A stretch of 43,440 nucleotides of DNA, from positions 1-43,440 of IMG/VR virus record IMGVR_UViG_3300034196_000088. The stretch is one strand, 5' to 3'. The notes under the pieces are model-generated. The model saw only the letters and a list, made by a program, of their open reading frames with translations, was not told the DNA's origin and did not search any database. How positions within the stretch are numbered: the stretch's first letter is position 1; each line of letters begins with the position of its first letter. Positions 20,571-28,153 of the stretch are shown piece by piece. A program made the position numbers and the translations under genes. The DNA is from a virus.

Positions 20571-22544
20571 ATGACCCTACGCAAAGCCATCACCCAGCGC
20601 ACGCAGCCGCCGCCCGTCCCTGACGACCTCAGCGGCTGGCGATGGATCAGGCACGAGGGCAGCGCCGAGATCGCGCTGCAATCGCCCGACGGGAAGTATG
20701 CGACCAAGTGGTACCTCAGGGACTTCGACCGCGCAGCGAGCGAGGCGCGGGCGTGGATGGCGGGGCAGGGCGCGCTGGCCGCAACCGCAGCCAAGCTGCT
20801 CGACGGCAGCCTGCCGCTGCCTGACGATCTCGCCGGCTGGGTCTGGGACGCGGGCGATCAGGGCGTGCGACTGGTCAGCGTCGCCCGCCGCGTGTCTACG
20901 CCCTGGGCCGCCCCGGCGAATGCGGCGCGCCTGATCGGCGACGCGCGCGGGATCATCGCCGCCGAGGATGCGGCGCCCACTGAGGAGGCGAAGGCGCACA
21001 CGCTGCTCATCTCCGATATCCGCCGGGACGGCGGCACGCAGGCCCGAGTCGGCAACAATGAGGAGACGGTCGAGTCCTACGCCGAGGCGATGCGCGACGG
21101 GCGCTGGGCGTGGGGATCGAGCAACGCCGTGATCGTCTACGTCGATGCCGAGTGGGTGTACTGGCTGGCCGACGGCTTCCATCGGGTAGAGGCAGCCCAG
21201 CGCGCCGGCCTCGCCACGGTGCTGGCCGACGTGCGGGAGGGCACGCGCCGGGACGCGGTGCTGTATGCCGCCGGGGCCAATGCTGAGCATGGCCTGCGTA
21301 GGACGCGCGCCGATATTCGACAGGCCATTGCGGTCCTGCTGAGGGATGAAGAGTGGCGCCAGTGGAGCGACCGCGAGATTGCGAAGCACTCCCGATGCGA
21401 TCACAAGACAGTCGGATCTGTACGAACGGACTTGATCGCGACTGGGGAAATTCCCCAGTCAACCACGCGGATCGGGGCCGATGGCCGAACGACCACTCCC
21501 CCGTCCTACTCCGAGGTGGCACGCCAGCGCCAGCAGCGGCAGGCGATCAGAGATGCCCGCTTCGACGCCGTTCCGCCGCCCGCATCGGCCCCCGCCGACG
21601 TGGAGATCCGCCAGGAGATCGCCGCCCTGGAGGCCCGGCAGTCCGCCGGGATGTTCAGCGCGGCCGACGCCGCAGCGCTGGCGAAGCTCGATGACGCCCT
21701 GGAGGCGCTGGCCGAGGATCTCGACGATGCCGAGTATGAGTCCCTGGCCCGGCGTATCAGCGACCTGGCCGAGGATGCGCCGACGGCCTACGTCTGCCCG
21801 GTGTGCGGAGAGGACGCGCCCGCGCCGACGGGCGACGCGGATATGTGCGACCGCTGCGCTGGCATGGCGGTACCCGCCGCCCCGGCCGCCTTCCCGCCCG
21901 GCAACGTGGAGGCCGGCATCGGCGCCATCCAGGCCCGCCTGAGCGACGGTGAGCATGAGCTACCCGGCGATCTGGACTGGGCGCGCACGCTGCGTGCGCA
22001 ACTCGACGCCGCACGCGACGGCATGGAGCCCGCCGCCTACCAGCGCTGGTCAGAGCGGCTCGACGTAGCCACCGAGTCCCTGGTGCGGCTGTCGCCGCCG
22101 GACGATGCCCGCCCCGCGCCCGCCGAGGCCCCCGCCCGCACCACCGACTACCACGCCGCGCTGAAGGTCGCAGGCTACGATGTGCCGTCCCTGACGGCGC
22201 TGCGGGCGCTGATCGCCGAGGACTCATCGCTCGACGACACGATGCGCGGGCCGTTCGTGAGCGCGATCAACTGGCGGATACAGCAGATGAGGCCGAGGGT
22301 TGAGGCGGTCGAAGAGGCCGAGGTGATCGAAGAGATCACTGAAGAGGCCAAGAAAGCCGAGGATGATGCCTACGATATCGTCTGGAGCTTGACCTACGAG
22401 CGCCGCCGCAAGCTACTGCGTGCGATGGGAGGGCGCCCCGACGGCGCCGACGATCAGACGGTCACTGACGACCTGGTGGTGCGGATTGAGGAAGGTCTGC
22501 GGCGGGCCGAGGCGCTTGATACGCACTTTGGAAAGGCCGCGTGA
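20571..22544 (+). CDS. ParB/Srx-fold protein with HTH and zinc motif
   Basis: 657 residues from ATG 20571. The first ~130 hold two similar units (DDLSGWRWIRHEG and DDLAGWVWDAGDQ). Residues ~145-230 are ParB N-terminal-like (LLISDIRRDGGTQAR ... WLADGFHRVEAAQRAGL, the G-F-H-R box). Residues ~245-285 carry an HTH (DEEWRQWSDREIAKHSRCDH). After a linker a zinc-ribbon-like C-P-V-C ... C-D-R-C follows near residue 405, then helical parts. ParB-like phage proteins act in DNA binding, partition or regulation. No ParA partner is visible, so plasmid-type partition is uncertain. Confidence 0.75.
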   Translation: MTLRKAITQRTQPPPVPDDLSGWRWIRHEGSAEIALQSPDGKYATKWYLRDFDRAASEARAWMAGQGALAATAAKLLDGSLPLPDDLAGWVWDAGDQGVRLVSVARRVSTPWAAPANAARLIGDARGIIAAEDAAPTEEAKAHTLLISDIRRDGGTQARVGNNEETVESYAEAMRDGRWAWGSSNAVIVYVDAEWVYWLADGFHRVEAAQRAGLATVLADVREGTRRDAVLYAAGANAEHGLRRTRADIRQAIAVLLRDEEWRQWSDREIAKHSRCDHKTVGSVRTDLIATGEIPQSTTRIGADGRTTTPPSYSEVARQRQQRQAIRDARFDAVPPPASAPADVEIRQEIAALEARQSAGMFSAADAAALAKLDDALEALAEDLDDAEYESLARRISDLAEDAPTAYVCPVCGEDAPAPTGDADMCDRCAGMAVPAAPAAFPPGNVEAGIGAIQARLSDGEHELPGDLDWARTLRAQLDAARDGMEPAAYQRWSERLDVATESLVRLSPPDDARPAPAEAPARTTDYHAALKVAGYDVPSLTALRALIAEDSSLDDTMRGPFVSAINWRIQQMRPRVEAVEEAEVIEEITEEAKKAEDDAYDIVWSLTYERRRKLLRAMGGRPDGADDQTVTDDLVVRIEEGLRRAEALDTHFGKAA

Positions 22545-22807
22545 TGTGCGCCCACCCGCTGGCCCTACCCCCCCCCGCTACCCACATCGCCCGCCAGTGC
22601 CCGCGCTGCGGCGGCCCGGTGGCGCTCTGGGGCACGGTGCGCCCCCGGCTGTACTGCAAGGATCGGCGCTGCGGCTGGCGCGGGCCGCCGCCCGTCGACG
22701 CGCTGCTCAGGCGGCAGGGCATGGCGATGCTGCCAGGATTGGAGATTGAAGAGGAGGAATCGATTGAAGGGCGAGCTACGGACATTCCAGGGCATCCTAA
22801 GCCCTGA
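22544..22807 (+). CDS. Zinc-ribbon protein
   Basis: 87 residues from ATG 22544, which overlaps the previous stop. It has a two-pair ribbon, QCPRCGGPVALW and YCKDRRCGWRG, as in small nucleic-acid-binding phage proteins. The C-terminus is acidic (LEIEEEESIEG). A nine-C homopolymer near 22567 could cause sequencing or slippage errors. It overlaps the next gene. Confidence 0.6.
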   Translation: MCAHPLALPPPATHIARQCPRCGGPVALWGTVRPRLYCKDRRCGWRGPPPVDALLRRQGMAMLPGLEIEEEESIEGRATDIPGHPKP

Positions 22808-23099
22808 GTATCTTGGAATATTCGACGGCTTCAATACGGAGCCTGACGGGGAGGCAGTGCGCCGCTACTGGCGCGACAGCGGCCCGGCCTGGTGCCTGAT
22901 CGGGCGCTGCCGCCGCTGCGGATGCACGGATCGCCGTGGCTGCCTCGGCGAATGTCACTGGACAGAGCCGACGCTGTGCAGCCGCTGTGCGCGCTTCCCT
23001 GAGCGGCGGCGCTTTCGGCCGAGCAGGGCCTCGGCGGCGATTATGCCGCTTTTCCTCTATGGCGAGTGGGCGCGACACGTAGATCGGAGTCGAGGATGA
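22764..23099 (+). CDS. Cys-rich zinc-binding protein
   Basis: The start was set at TTG 22764 with AGGAGG six bases upstream; TTG 22746 is the alternative. The 111-residue product has a cluster C-R-R-C-G-C-T-D-R-R-G-C ... C-H-W-T-E-P-T-L-C-S-R-C, a pattern common in small phage zinc proteins of unknown role, then a basic end. It is coupled to the next gene by ATGA. Confidence 0.6.
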   Translation: MKGELRTFQGILSPEYLGIFDGFNTEPDGEAVRRYWRDSGPAWCLIGRCRRCGCTDRRGCLGECHWTEPTLCSRCARFPERRRFRPSRASAAIMPLFLYGEWARHVDRSRG

Positions 23100-23587
23100 G
23101 CGATCACGGCTACGACCCCGCCGTCGCCCGCGCCGTCGCTGCGGTGCGCCGCCTCGACACGGCAGAGATCCGCCTATCGATGGAGAAGACACGGGCGGAA
23201 CTGACCCAGCCCGGCGTCCGCTGCCCGAAGCGCATAGGGATATCGCTGATAAGCATCATCGGACATCTGTGCAACTCCCTCGATCAGGCCAGGGTTGAGC
23301 TACGCCAGACGGCGCACTACCAGTATCTCTACGGCGCCCTCGTCACCGACTACAACGGCCTCATCGAGACGCTGCGCAGCCTCGGCATTGAGATCTCCCA
23401 GCCCAGCGGCTCCGAGCGCTGGCACTGGAGCTACGGCCCGCAGACAGGCGCCGCGCCGACGGTGGCAGGGGCGGCTGCGCAGGCGCTCAGGGCGTGCGGC
23501 GCTATCCCCTGGCACGATGAGGCGGCCTACGCTGACGAGGCGGCGCAGCGGGCCGCGCAGAGAGCCGAGGATGCCAATGGGAGCTGA
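23096..23587 (+). CDS. Hypothetical protein, 163 residues
   Basis: ATG 23096 overlaps the previous stop. The product begins MSDHGYDPAVARAVAAVRRL, has a helical core with HLCNSLDQARVELRQTAHYQ and LVTDYNGLIETLRSLGIEI, and ends in an Ala-rich helix. It seems to be an all-helical protein. No family was recognised. Confidence 0.6.
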   Translation: MSDHGYDPAVARAVAAVRRLDTAEIRLSMEKTRAELTQPGVRCPKRIGISLISIIGHLCNSLDQARVELRQTAHYQYLYGALVTDYNGLIETLRSLGIEISQPSGSERWHWSYGPQTGAAPTVAGAAAQALRACGAIPWHDEAAYADEAAQRAAQRAEDANGS

Positions 23588-23969
23588 GTGGCGCTGCCAG
23601 CGCTGCCTGCGCTGCCCGCCGTACGTCGTGAGGCACGGCGTGCGGCCGACGTGCAACCGCTGCCATGCGGAGCTTGCGGCGAAGGGCCTGAAGTGGTGCG
23701 GGGCGTGCGACAAGGCCCTGCCGCTGGCATCGTTCGCCGCAGCCGGCGGAAAGGGCGACGGCAGGCGCGGCACCTGCAGGGCCTGCTACGCACCCCAGCG
23801 CCGCAAGATCGCCACCGCGTCGGTGCGGCGCTGGCGCGAGCGCAACCGCGATCACGTCCGCGCCTACAACCGAGCCTACAAGGCGGCGCGCCGAGAGACC
23901 ACGCGCCGCCAGCGCCGGCTCTGCTACATCCGCTGGAAGCTGCGCATTTTGACCAGAGAGGAGCCCTGA
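23577..23969 (+). CDS. Zinc-finger protein, paralogue of 19693-20268
   Basis: 130 residues; ATG 23577 with GAGG upstream (ATG 23571 possible). Cys pairs occur as WRCQRCLRC, TCNRC, WCGACDKALPLASF and TCRAC, followed by a basic helix (RERNRDHVRAYNRAYKAARR). Order and spacing match the protein at 19693, but here the 15-residue unit is barely repeated. The two paralogues in one operon suggest a duplicated nucleic-acid-binding module. Confidence 0.65.
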   Translation: MGAEWRCQRCLRCPPYVVRHGVRPTCNRCHAELAAKGLKWCGACDKALPLASFAAAGGKGDGRRGTCRACYAPQRRKIATASVRRWRERNRDHVRAYNRAYKAARRETTRRQRRLCYIRWKLRILTREEP

Positions 23970-23971
23970 CC

Positions 23972-24202
23972 TTGCACCCCTATCACTACCAGATCGACTC
24001 GTCCCGCGCCGCCACCCTCGGCCCGGCGCCCGCAGACCGCCGCCGCGCCGCCCGGCGCCTGCTCGGCCTCGGCCGCGCCACGCTGGCCGCCGTGGCCGCC
24101 GCCTGGTACGGCGGCGACGACCGCGCCGCCCGCCGCGAGATCTACGCCGGCAGCGTCGGCTCGCAGATCGCCATGATGCCCGTGGCGGCGGTGCGGCCGT
24201 GA
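23972..24202 (+). CDS. Small protein, unknown (TTG start)
   Basis: TTG 23972 has GAGGAG upstream, and the stop overlaps the next GTG. The 76-residue product begins MHPYHYQIDSSRAATLGPAP and is then Ala/Arg-rich helix (RRRAARRLLGLGRATLAAVA). The coupled layout is the main support. Function is unknown. Confidence 0.5.
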   Translation: MHPYHYQIDSSRAATLGPAPADRRRAARRLLGLGRATLAAVAAAWYGGDDRAARREIYAGSVGSQIAMMPVAAVRP

Positions 24203-24441
24203 GCGCCGCAGATCCCGCTGAGACAGCCCTGGAGCTGCTGATCGCCTACATCCGGTCGAACTACGCGCCGGCCTCCCCCACGCGCCGCCTGCTGACCGCC
24301 TACGAGGCGCAGCAGGCCGAGCTATCGCAGCTGCGCGCCGAGGTCGCATCGCTGCGCCAGTGTCTCGCGCTGAGCAACGCAGAGCCGACGGCGGCGCAGG
24401 TCGAAGGCTGGCGCGCCGCCGCAGACGAGGAGAGGCATTGA
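24199..24441 (+). CDS. Small coiled-coil protein, unknown
   Basis: GTG 24199 gives a GTGA overlap. The 80-residue product has LELLIAYIRSNYAPASPTRR and a heptad helix (YEAQQAELSQLRAEVASLRQ). It overlaps the next gene as TTGA. This layout is typical of small early phage proteins with no known role. Confidence 0.55.
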   Translation: MSAADPAETALELLIAYIRSNYAPASPTRRLLTAYEAQQAELSQLRAEVASLRQCLALSNAEPTAAQVEGWRAAADEERH

Positions 24442-24914
24442 GCAACGCATCGAAGACACGAGGCCGCGCCGTGCGCAACGATCGGCGCGTGATCAAGCCC
24501 CCGGCCGAGTGGGGGCCGTGGGTGTACCGCCCGACGACGGCGGGGAAGACGCTCCCGAACGGGATGCCGACCCCTCCCGAGCTGCGCGACTGGGCAAGGG
24601 GGCTGCTCTGGGCTGCGTACAACCACGTGTACACGGTGCAGGCACGGATCATCGCCGGCGCGTGGGGCGATATCGAGCACCTCGTGATACGCACAAACGA
24701 CCGTAGCCCCGCCGTCGCCCGCGCCGTGCCGTGGTGGCACTACCAGCTGATCAAACAGCTCTGCGCGCACGGCGATCAGCGCTGGGCGGTCGAAGTGTTC
24801 CCGCCGAACACTGAGATCGTCGACGCCGAGGATCTGTACCACCTGTGGGTGTTTCCGCTGGGCTTCGCGCCGCCGTTCAACCTGTTTCATGGCGATGTAG
24901 ACGCCGAGACATAG
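24438..24914 (+). CDS. Hypothetical protein, DUF7694-like
   Basis: The start was set at TTG 24438, with GAGGAG upstream. The 158-residue product has a basic lead, then WGPWVYRPTTAGKTLPNGMP, HLVIRTNDRSPAVARAVPWW, KQLCAHGDQRWAVEVFPPN and YHLWVFPLGFAPPF. The pattern of a basic start, an E-V-F-P-P strand and the H-L-W-V end resembles the small DUF7694 family of phage and plasmid proteins, role unknown. It closes the long rightward operon. Confidence 0.6.
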   Translation: MSNASKTRGRAVRNDRRVIKPPAEWGPWVYRPTTAGKTLPNGMPTPPELRDWARGLLWAAYNHVYTVQARIIAGAWGDIEHLVIRTNDRSPAVARAVPWWHYQLIKQLCAHGDQRWAVEVFPPNTEIVDAEDLYHLWVFPLGFAPPFNLFHGDVDAET

Positions 24915-24917
24915 CAA

Positions 24918-24943
24918 GGCCCCGGCCATTGCTGGCCGAGGCC
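24918..24943 (+). terminator. Hairpin closing the rightward operon
   Basis: GGCCCCGGCCA and TGGCCGAGGCC pair over ten of eleven positions around TTGC. It has no T-run. A second small stem (GTAGG/CCTAC, A-rich loop) follows at 24954-24974. Confidence 0.5.
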
Positions 24944-24980
24944 CAATCCCAATGTAGGCCCGGAAAAAACCTACGCATAT

Positions 24981-25010
24981 AGCATAGCACGCGACGGCGG
25001 GCGCTGTCAG
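24981..25010 (-). promoter_or_regulatory. Antisense promoter candidate
   Basis: Minus-strand CTGACA (25010-25005), 18 bp, and the extended -10 TGCTATGCT. It points back into the end of the rightward operon, so it would make an antisense or counter-transcript. The -10 block is identical to those at 5943 and 7235. Confidence 0.4.
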
Positions 25011-25077
25011 TAGCAGCGCCCGCCCAGCGGCCGGGAGCGTCTCGGCCACTGTAGCGCCCAGTATACAGGAGCGAACC

Positions 25078-25818
25078 ATGAGGCCCACACACGACCCGAA
25101 CGAGTCCGACGTGATGACCCAGGCCAAGGCCCGCCGCGCCGCCGCAGACGACCCGCGCCCGCGCCCCGGCCCCATCGCCGGGCCGAGGCCCGCGCCGATG
25201 CTGCCCCGCGTGGCGCAGTCCCCGGCGATCCTCGTGATCGTCGCCATCCTGGCCAGCATTGCCGGCTGCGCCATGCTTGGCCCGCCCGCCGCGCTCACGA
25301 CCGGCGCCCCCGCCGCCACCGCCCAGCCGGCCGCCGCCACGACAGAGCCGACAGAGCCGACGGCCGGGCCTTCGCCGACGGCCGCGACGCCGCGCGCCAT
25401 GCCCGCCTGGTGGAGCCCCGGCGATCTCGACGAGATGACCGTGATCATCACGGACTACCCCACGCTGCTGGCGCAGTGCGCGAGCCACCCAGACATCGTG
25501 TACATCCAGATCCCAGGCGGCGGGCGGGTCTGGGTGCGCGCCGGGGACATTGACCGCCCCAGCGTGTCCCTGCTGCCCTACGCGCCGGGCGACTGCCAGC
25601 CCCCGGCCGCCCCGCAGCCGCCCGCCGCACCCGCCGCGCCGGCGCCGCCGATCTACGTCGCCCCGGCGTCGCAGGTTGACGCGCCGCCAGAGCCGAGCAG
25701 CACGGCGGTGCCCGAGGTGACCGCCGCGCCCGCGCCGACGGCCGCGCCCGCCGGGGACTGCCCGCCGCCGTTCAGCGCCGGCGGATGCCGCAACTACGTG
25801 GCCGTGCCGCAGGGCTAG
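25078..25818 (+). CDS. Secreted/lipoprotein-like Pro-Ala-Thr-rich protein
   Basis: 246 residues, AGGAG before ATG 25078. A long polar N-terminus leads to a hydrophobic segment ILVIVAILASIAGC, ending in a lipobox-like I-A-G-C. Next comes a low-complexity Pro/Ala/Thr region, a small domain (TVIITDYPTLLAQCASHPDI ... GGRVWVRAGDIDR), another Pro-rich linker and a Cys-containing end (DCPPPFSAGGCRNYVAVPQG). Probably anchored at the outer face of the membrane. It is separated from the early operon by hairpins, so it may be a lysogenic-conversion or exclusion gene. Confidence 0.6.
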   Translation: MRPTHDPNESDVMTQAKARRAAADDPRPRPGPIAGPRPAPMLPRVAQSPAILVIVAILASIAGCAMLGPPAALTTGAPAATAQPAAATTEPTEPTAGPSPTAATPRAMPAWWSPGDLDEMTVIITDYPTLLAQCASHPDIVYIQIPGGGRVWVRAGDIDRPSVSLLPYAPGDCQPPAAPQPPAAPAAPAPPIYVAPASQVDAPPEPSSTAVPEVTAAPAPTAAPAGDCPPPFSAGGCRNYVAVPQG

Positions 25819-25833
25819 CCGACGATTGACGAT

Positions 25834-25860
25834 GCGCCCCGGTGGGTGTCGCCGGGGCGC
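25834..25860 (+). terminator. Hairpin between cassette genes
   Basis: GCGCCCCGG / CCGGGGCGC, a perfect 9-bp stem with a nine-base loop and no T-run, lies 20 bases before the next ATG. Confidence 0.4.
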
Positions 25861-25880
25861 GATGAAGAGAAAGCAGAGCG

Positions 25881-26726
25881 ATGACCACCTTCGCACTTCG
25901 ACCGCGGACATTTCGCGACGCGATGATCCGCGAGCCTATCCAGCTCGCCATCTCGCAGCCGCACCAGGTGCTGATCAGCTCGATCAGCGTCTCGCTGATG
26001 GCGATCTTCTTCGCCTCGTCGGGCGCCGTGCCCGCCGCCGCCGCGTGGGCGGGCGCCGTGGGCGTCGAGTACGCCTACCTCAAGGGCCTCAGCGATGCGG
26101 CCTACACCCGCAGCGAGTGGGGCATGCGGCTGGTGTGGGGGGCCTTCGCAATCATCGTGATCGCCGGCATCAGCGTGCTGCTGCGCGACGCCTACCACAT
26201 GCCGTGGATGGTCAGCCCTCCGGCGCCGCTGGCCGTGCTACTGGCCGTGCTGCACATCCTCCCCCTCGCATTCATCGGCCTGTGCAGCGCGAACCTGCAC
26301 ATGGAGGCCGAGGGCCAGCGCGTGGCGGCTGACCGGGCGGTGATCGACCGGGCCAAGGACATGGAGCAGGAGGAGCAGGAGTACCAGCGCGAGCGCGAGC
26401 GGCGGCGAAAACAGTTTACGGACGATCTGGAGGTGGAGCGCGCGCGGAAGGCGCTCGACATCGAGTCCTATGAGGCCGCGACGCTGGCGAAGCAGCGGCT
26501 GCGCGCGGCGGCGAACACCGCTGCCGCGAACACCGCGAACACTGGCCCGCATGACGCATCAGGAACGGGAACGAACAGTGTTCGCGAACAGCAGCGGGCG
26601 CACGTCGTGCGAACACTCCGCGAACACCCTGACACGAACAAGACACAGCTCGCAAAAGAGCTGCAGATCGGGCGCACATTGCTCTACGCACTTATCGCCG
26701 AGGCGAAGGATCGCGGCGAATTGTAA
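25881..26726 (+). CDS. Membrane protein with coiled coil and C-terminal HTH
   Basis: 281 residues. Three to four hydrophobic segments lie between ~30 and 145 (VLISSISVSLMAIFFASSG, LVWGAFAIIVIAGISVLL, PLAVLLAVLHILPLAFIGLC). A highly charged coiled coil covers ~150-205 (EQEEQEYQRERERRRKQFTD), then an Ala/Asn/Thr linker, then a helix-turn-helix ~235-281 (TLREHPDTNKTQLAKELQIG, RTLLYALIAEAK). So it seems to tether a DNA-binding domain to the membrane. The linker DNA holds eight CGAACA repeats. A loose likeness to membrane proteins of mobile plasmids (DUF2637 type) is possible. Confidence 0.65.
   Translation: MTTFALRPRTFRDAMIREPIQLAISQPHQVLISSISVSLMAIFFASSGAVPAAAAWAGAVGVEYAYLKGLSDAAYTRSEWGMRLVWGAFAIIVIAGISVLLRDAYHMPWMVSPPAPLAVLLAVLHILPLAFIGLCSANLHMEAEGQRVAADRAVIDRAKDMEQEEQEYQRERERRRKQFTDDLEVERARKALDIESYEAATLAKQRLRAAANTAAANTANTGPHDASGTGTNSVREQQRAHVVRTLREHPDTNKTQLAKELQIGRTLLYALIAEAKDRGEL
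26512..26640. repeat. Eight CGAACA repeats (iteron-like)
   Basis: CGAACA starts at 26512, 26527, 26536, 26572, 26585, 26610, 26621 and 26635, with an inverted TGTTCG at 26579. All are inside the linker and HTH coding part of the membrane protein gene. They may be binding sites or a by-product of an Ala-Asn-Thr-rich linker. Confidence 0.55.
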
Positions 26727-26777
26727 GGAATTCGACGATAACCGTTTGTGCTGCGCGGCGCGGACAAACCAGGCGCC

Positions 26778-26921
26778 GTGAGTCGTGAGGAGCTAGTAGA
26801 TCGCGTGCGGGCCGCATACGCCGCAGATGCGGCCTTCAGCCGTGCGGATATGGCCCGCACAACGGGGTGGTCAGAGGCCCTGGTGCGCAAGGTGATCAAA
26901 GAGATTCAGGGGGTTCAGTGA
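26778..26921 (+). CDS. 47-residue HTH protein
   Basis: An overlooked small frame starts at GTG 26778 with AGG upstream; its TGA overlaps the next ATG (TGATG). The product begins MSREELVDRVRAAYAADAAF and has a helix-turn-helix FSRADMARTTGWSEALVRKV, ending IKEIQGVQ. Probably a minimal DNA-binding protein between two membrane-protein genes. Confidence 0.55.
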   Translation: MSREELVDRVRAAYAADAAFSRADMARTTGWSEALVRKVIKEIQGVQ

Positions 26922-27517
26922 TGCAGGCCTACGACGTAGACGAGAAGGGCCGCCGCACGCAGGCGAAGGCGCAGGGTGTGGCGAAGTCGCAGGGCGCAGC
27001 GCCGGCGGAAGACGAGGCGCCGCCGAGGGTGTGGGCGAAGCCACACGAGACAGGGGTTATCGAGGTTGATCTGGTGGCGCGGAGCGCCGTGCCGCTCGTG
27101 CAGCTGATCGCGGTTGTGCTCTGGGTGCTCTCGCTCATCGGCACGTATGTGCCCTTCGCGGGCGGGTGGGATGTGGTGCTGGTGAAGCTGTGGCCGCCAT
27201 TATCGGCGGCGCTGTGGCTGGCGCTGGGCACGCAGATCCCGCTGAGCCTGGGGCAGTGGGCGTTTAAATCCAGGGCGATCCTGTGGTGGCGAAACCGTGA
27301 TCGCTACGGGGTGATCGCGGTGCAGACCTCGCTGGGATGGTGGGCGGCCTATGCGGTGGCGCTCGTGCTCTCGGCGGCGTTCTCCGCCGTCACCTACGGG
27401 CAGTGGATCGTGCCGCTCCTCACCGGCCTTGGGCCGGCGTGGGCGGCGTGGATCATCATCGGGATCGCTGCTATACTGGGCGATATGCTGCCAGAGTGGA
27501 TCATGATCAGGGACTAG
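26921..27517 (+). CDS. Multi-span membrane protein, unknown
   Basis: 198 residues from ATG 26921, coupled to the small HTH gene. A polar N-terminal ~50 residues are followed by about four spans (VPLVQLIAVVLWVLSLIGTY, LWPPLSAALWLALGTQIPL, LGWWAAYAVALVLSAAFSAV, AAWIIIGIAAILGDM). There is no transporter or enzyme motif. It is flanked on both sides by genes for membrane-tethered DNA-binding-like proteins, so the group may form one complex. Confidence 0.6.
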   Translation: MQAYDVDEKGRRTQAKAQGVAKSQGAAPAEDEAPPRVWAKPHETGVIEVDLVARSAVPLVQLIAVVLWVLSLIGTYVPFAGGWDVVLVKLWPPLSAALWLALGTQIPLSLGQWAFKSRAILWWRNRDRYGVIAVQTSLGWWAAYAVALVLSAAFSAVTYGQWIVPLLTGLGPAWAAWIIIGIAAILGDMLPEWIMIRD

Positions 27518-27526
27518 GAGGCGGGG

Positions 27527-28132
27527 ATGGGCGCGACACCAGGAAGCACGGCGGGCGGGATATTCGTCCTGGCAATCATGATCTTGATCATCATCGGCGG
27601 GGCGCTGAAAGTCTATCTCACGTGGTTCTTCCCGCGCCACTTTTCCTTTGGCCCTGTCAACCCTTCCGGCCTCGATTATGACAAGAAGCCGACGAAGGAC
27701 GCCGGTGATGATCGCGATTTCCGCGCTTCCCGCCAGGAAGCGGAAGCGGAAGCGCGCCCGGAAGCGGCGCGCGGAAGCGCGGGCGGCATCGTCAGCTTTA
27801 CCGAAAAGGCCTTACAGTCGCGGGATGCGGATCGCGACGCCGCAACCTACGAGCGCGCCGCCGTCGAGGTGTTTGCGGCGCTGCTCAAGGCCGGCTACCT
27901 GGAGTCGGCCGTGAGTTCGAGGAAGATCGGCGCGGCGAAGCAGCTGATCTTCGGGGTCAGCGGCGGGCGCAAGCTCCAGGCCCTCAACGATGCGATCGAC
28001 GCGGTTGATGTGCCGACGTCCCCCGAGCCCGCCCCGCCCGCCGCGCCCCCCGAGCCGCCCCGCGTGGTCAAGGTGAACGCTGGCCGCCCCGATGAGCGCG
28101 AGGTGCCCCTCCAGATGGAGCCCGCCCCCTAG
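27527..28132 (+). CDS. Membrane-anchored protein with winged-helix-like domain
   Basis: 201 residues, AGGAGG before ATG 27527. There is one N-terminal span (GIFVLAIMILIIIGGALKV), then an acidic Glu/Ala linker encoded by GGAAGC repeats. The domain at ~105-165 (ERAAVEVFAALLKAGYLESA, IGAAKQLIFGVSGGRKLQAL) recalls FtsK-gamma-like winged helices, in which a G-V-S-G-G-R-K turn is typical. The tail is Pro-rich. It is the last gene of the cassette before a strong terminator. Confidence 0.55.
   Translation: MGATPGSTAGGIFVLAIMILIIIGGALKVYLTWFFPRHFSFGPVNPSGLDYDKKPTKDAGDDRDFRASRQEAEAEARPEAARGSAGGIVSFTEKALQSRDADRDAATYERAAVEVFAALLKAGYLESAVSSRKIGAAKQLIFGVSGGRKLQALNDAIDAVDVPTSPEPAPPAAPPEPPRVVKVNAGRPDEREVPLQMEPAP
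27736..27778. repeat. Five GGAAGC repeats
   Basis: Copies start at 27736, 27742, 27748, 27760 and 27773, with an inverted GCTTCC at 27725. They encode the Glu-Ala linker and could also form a hairpin. Confidence 0.5.
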
Positions 28133-28153
28133 CCCCGCCCTTCGCCGAACGCA

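Noticed and set aside
22567-22577. C-homopolymer as a phase-variation switch
   Set aside because: It is short and at the start of a small zinc-ribbon gene; nothing indicates length variation in a single sequence.
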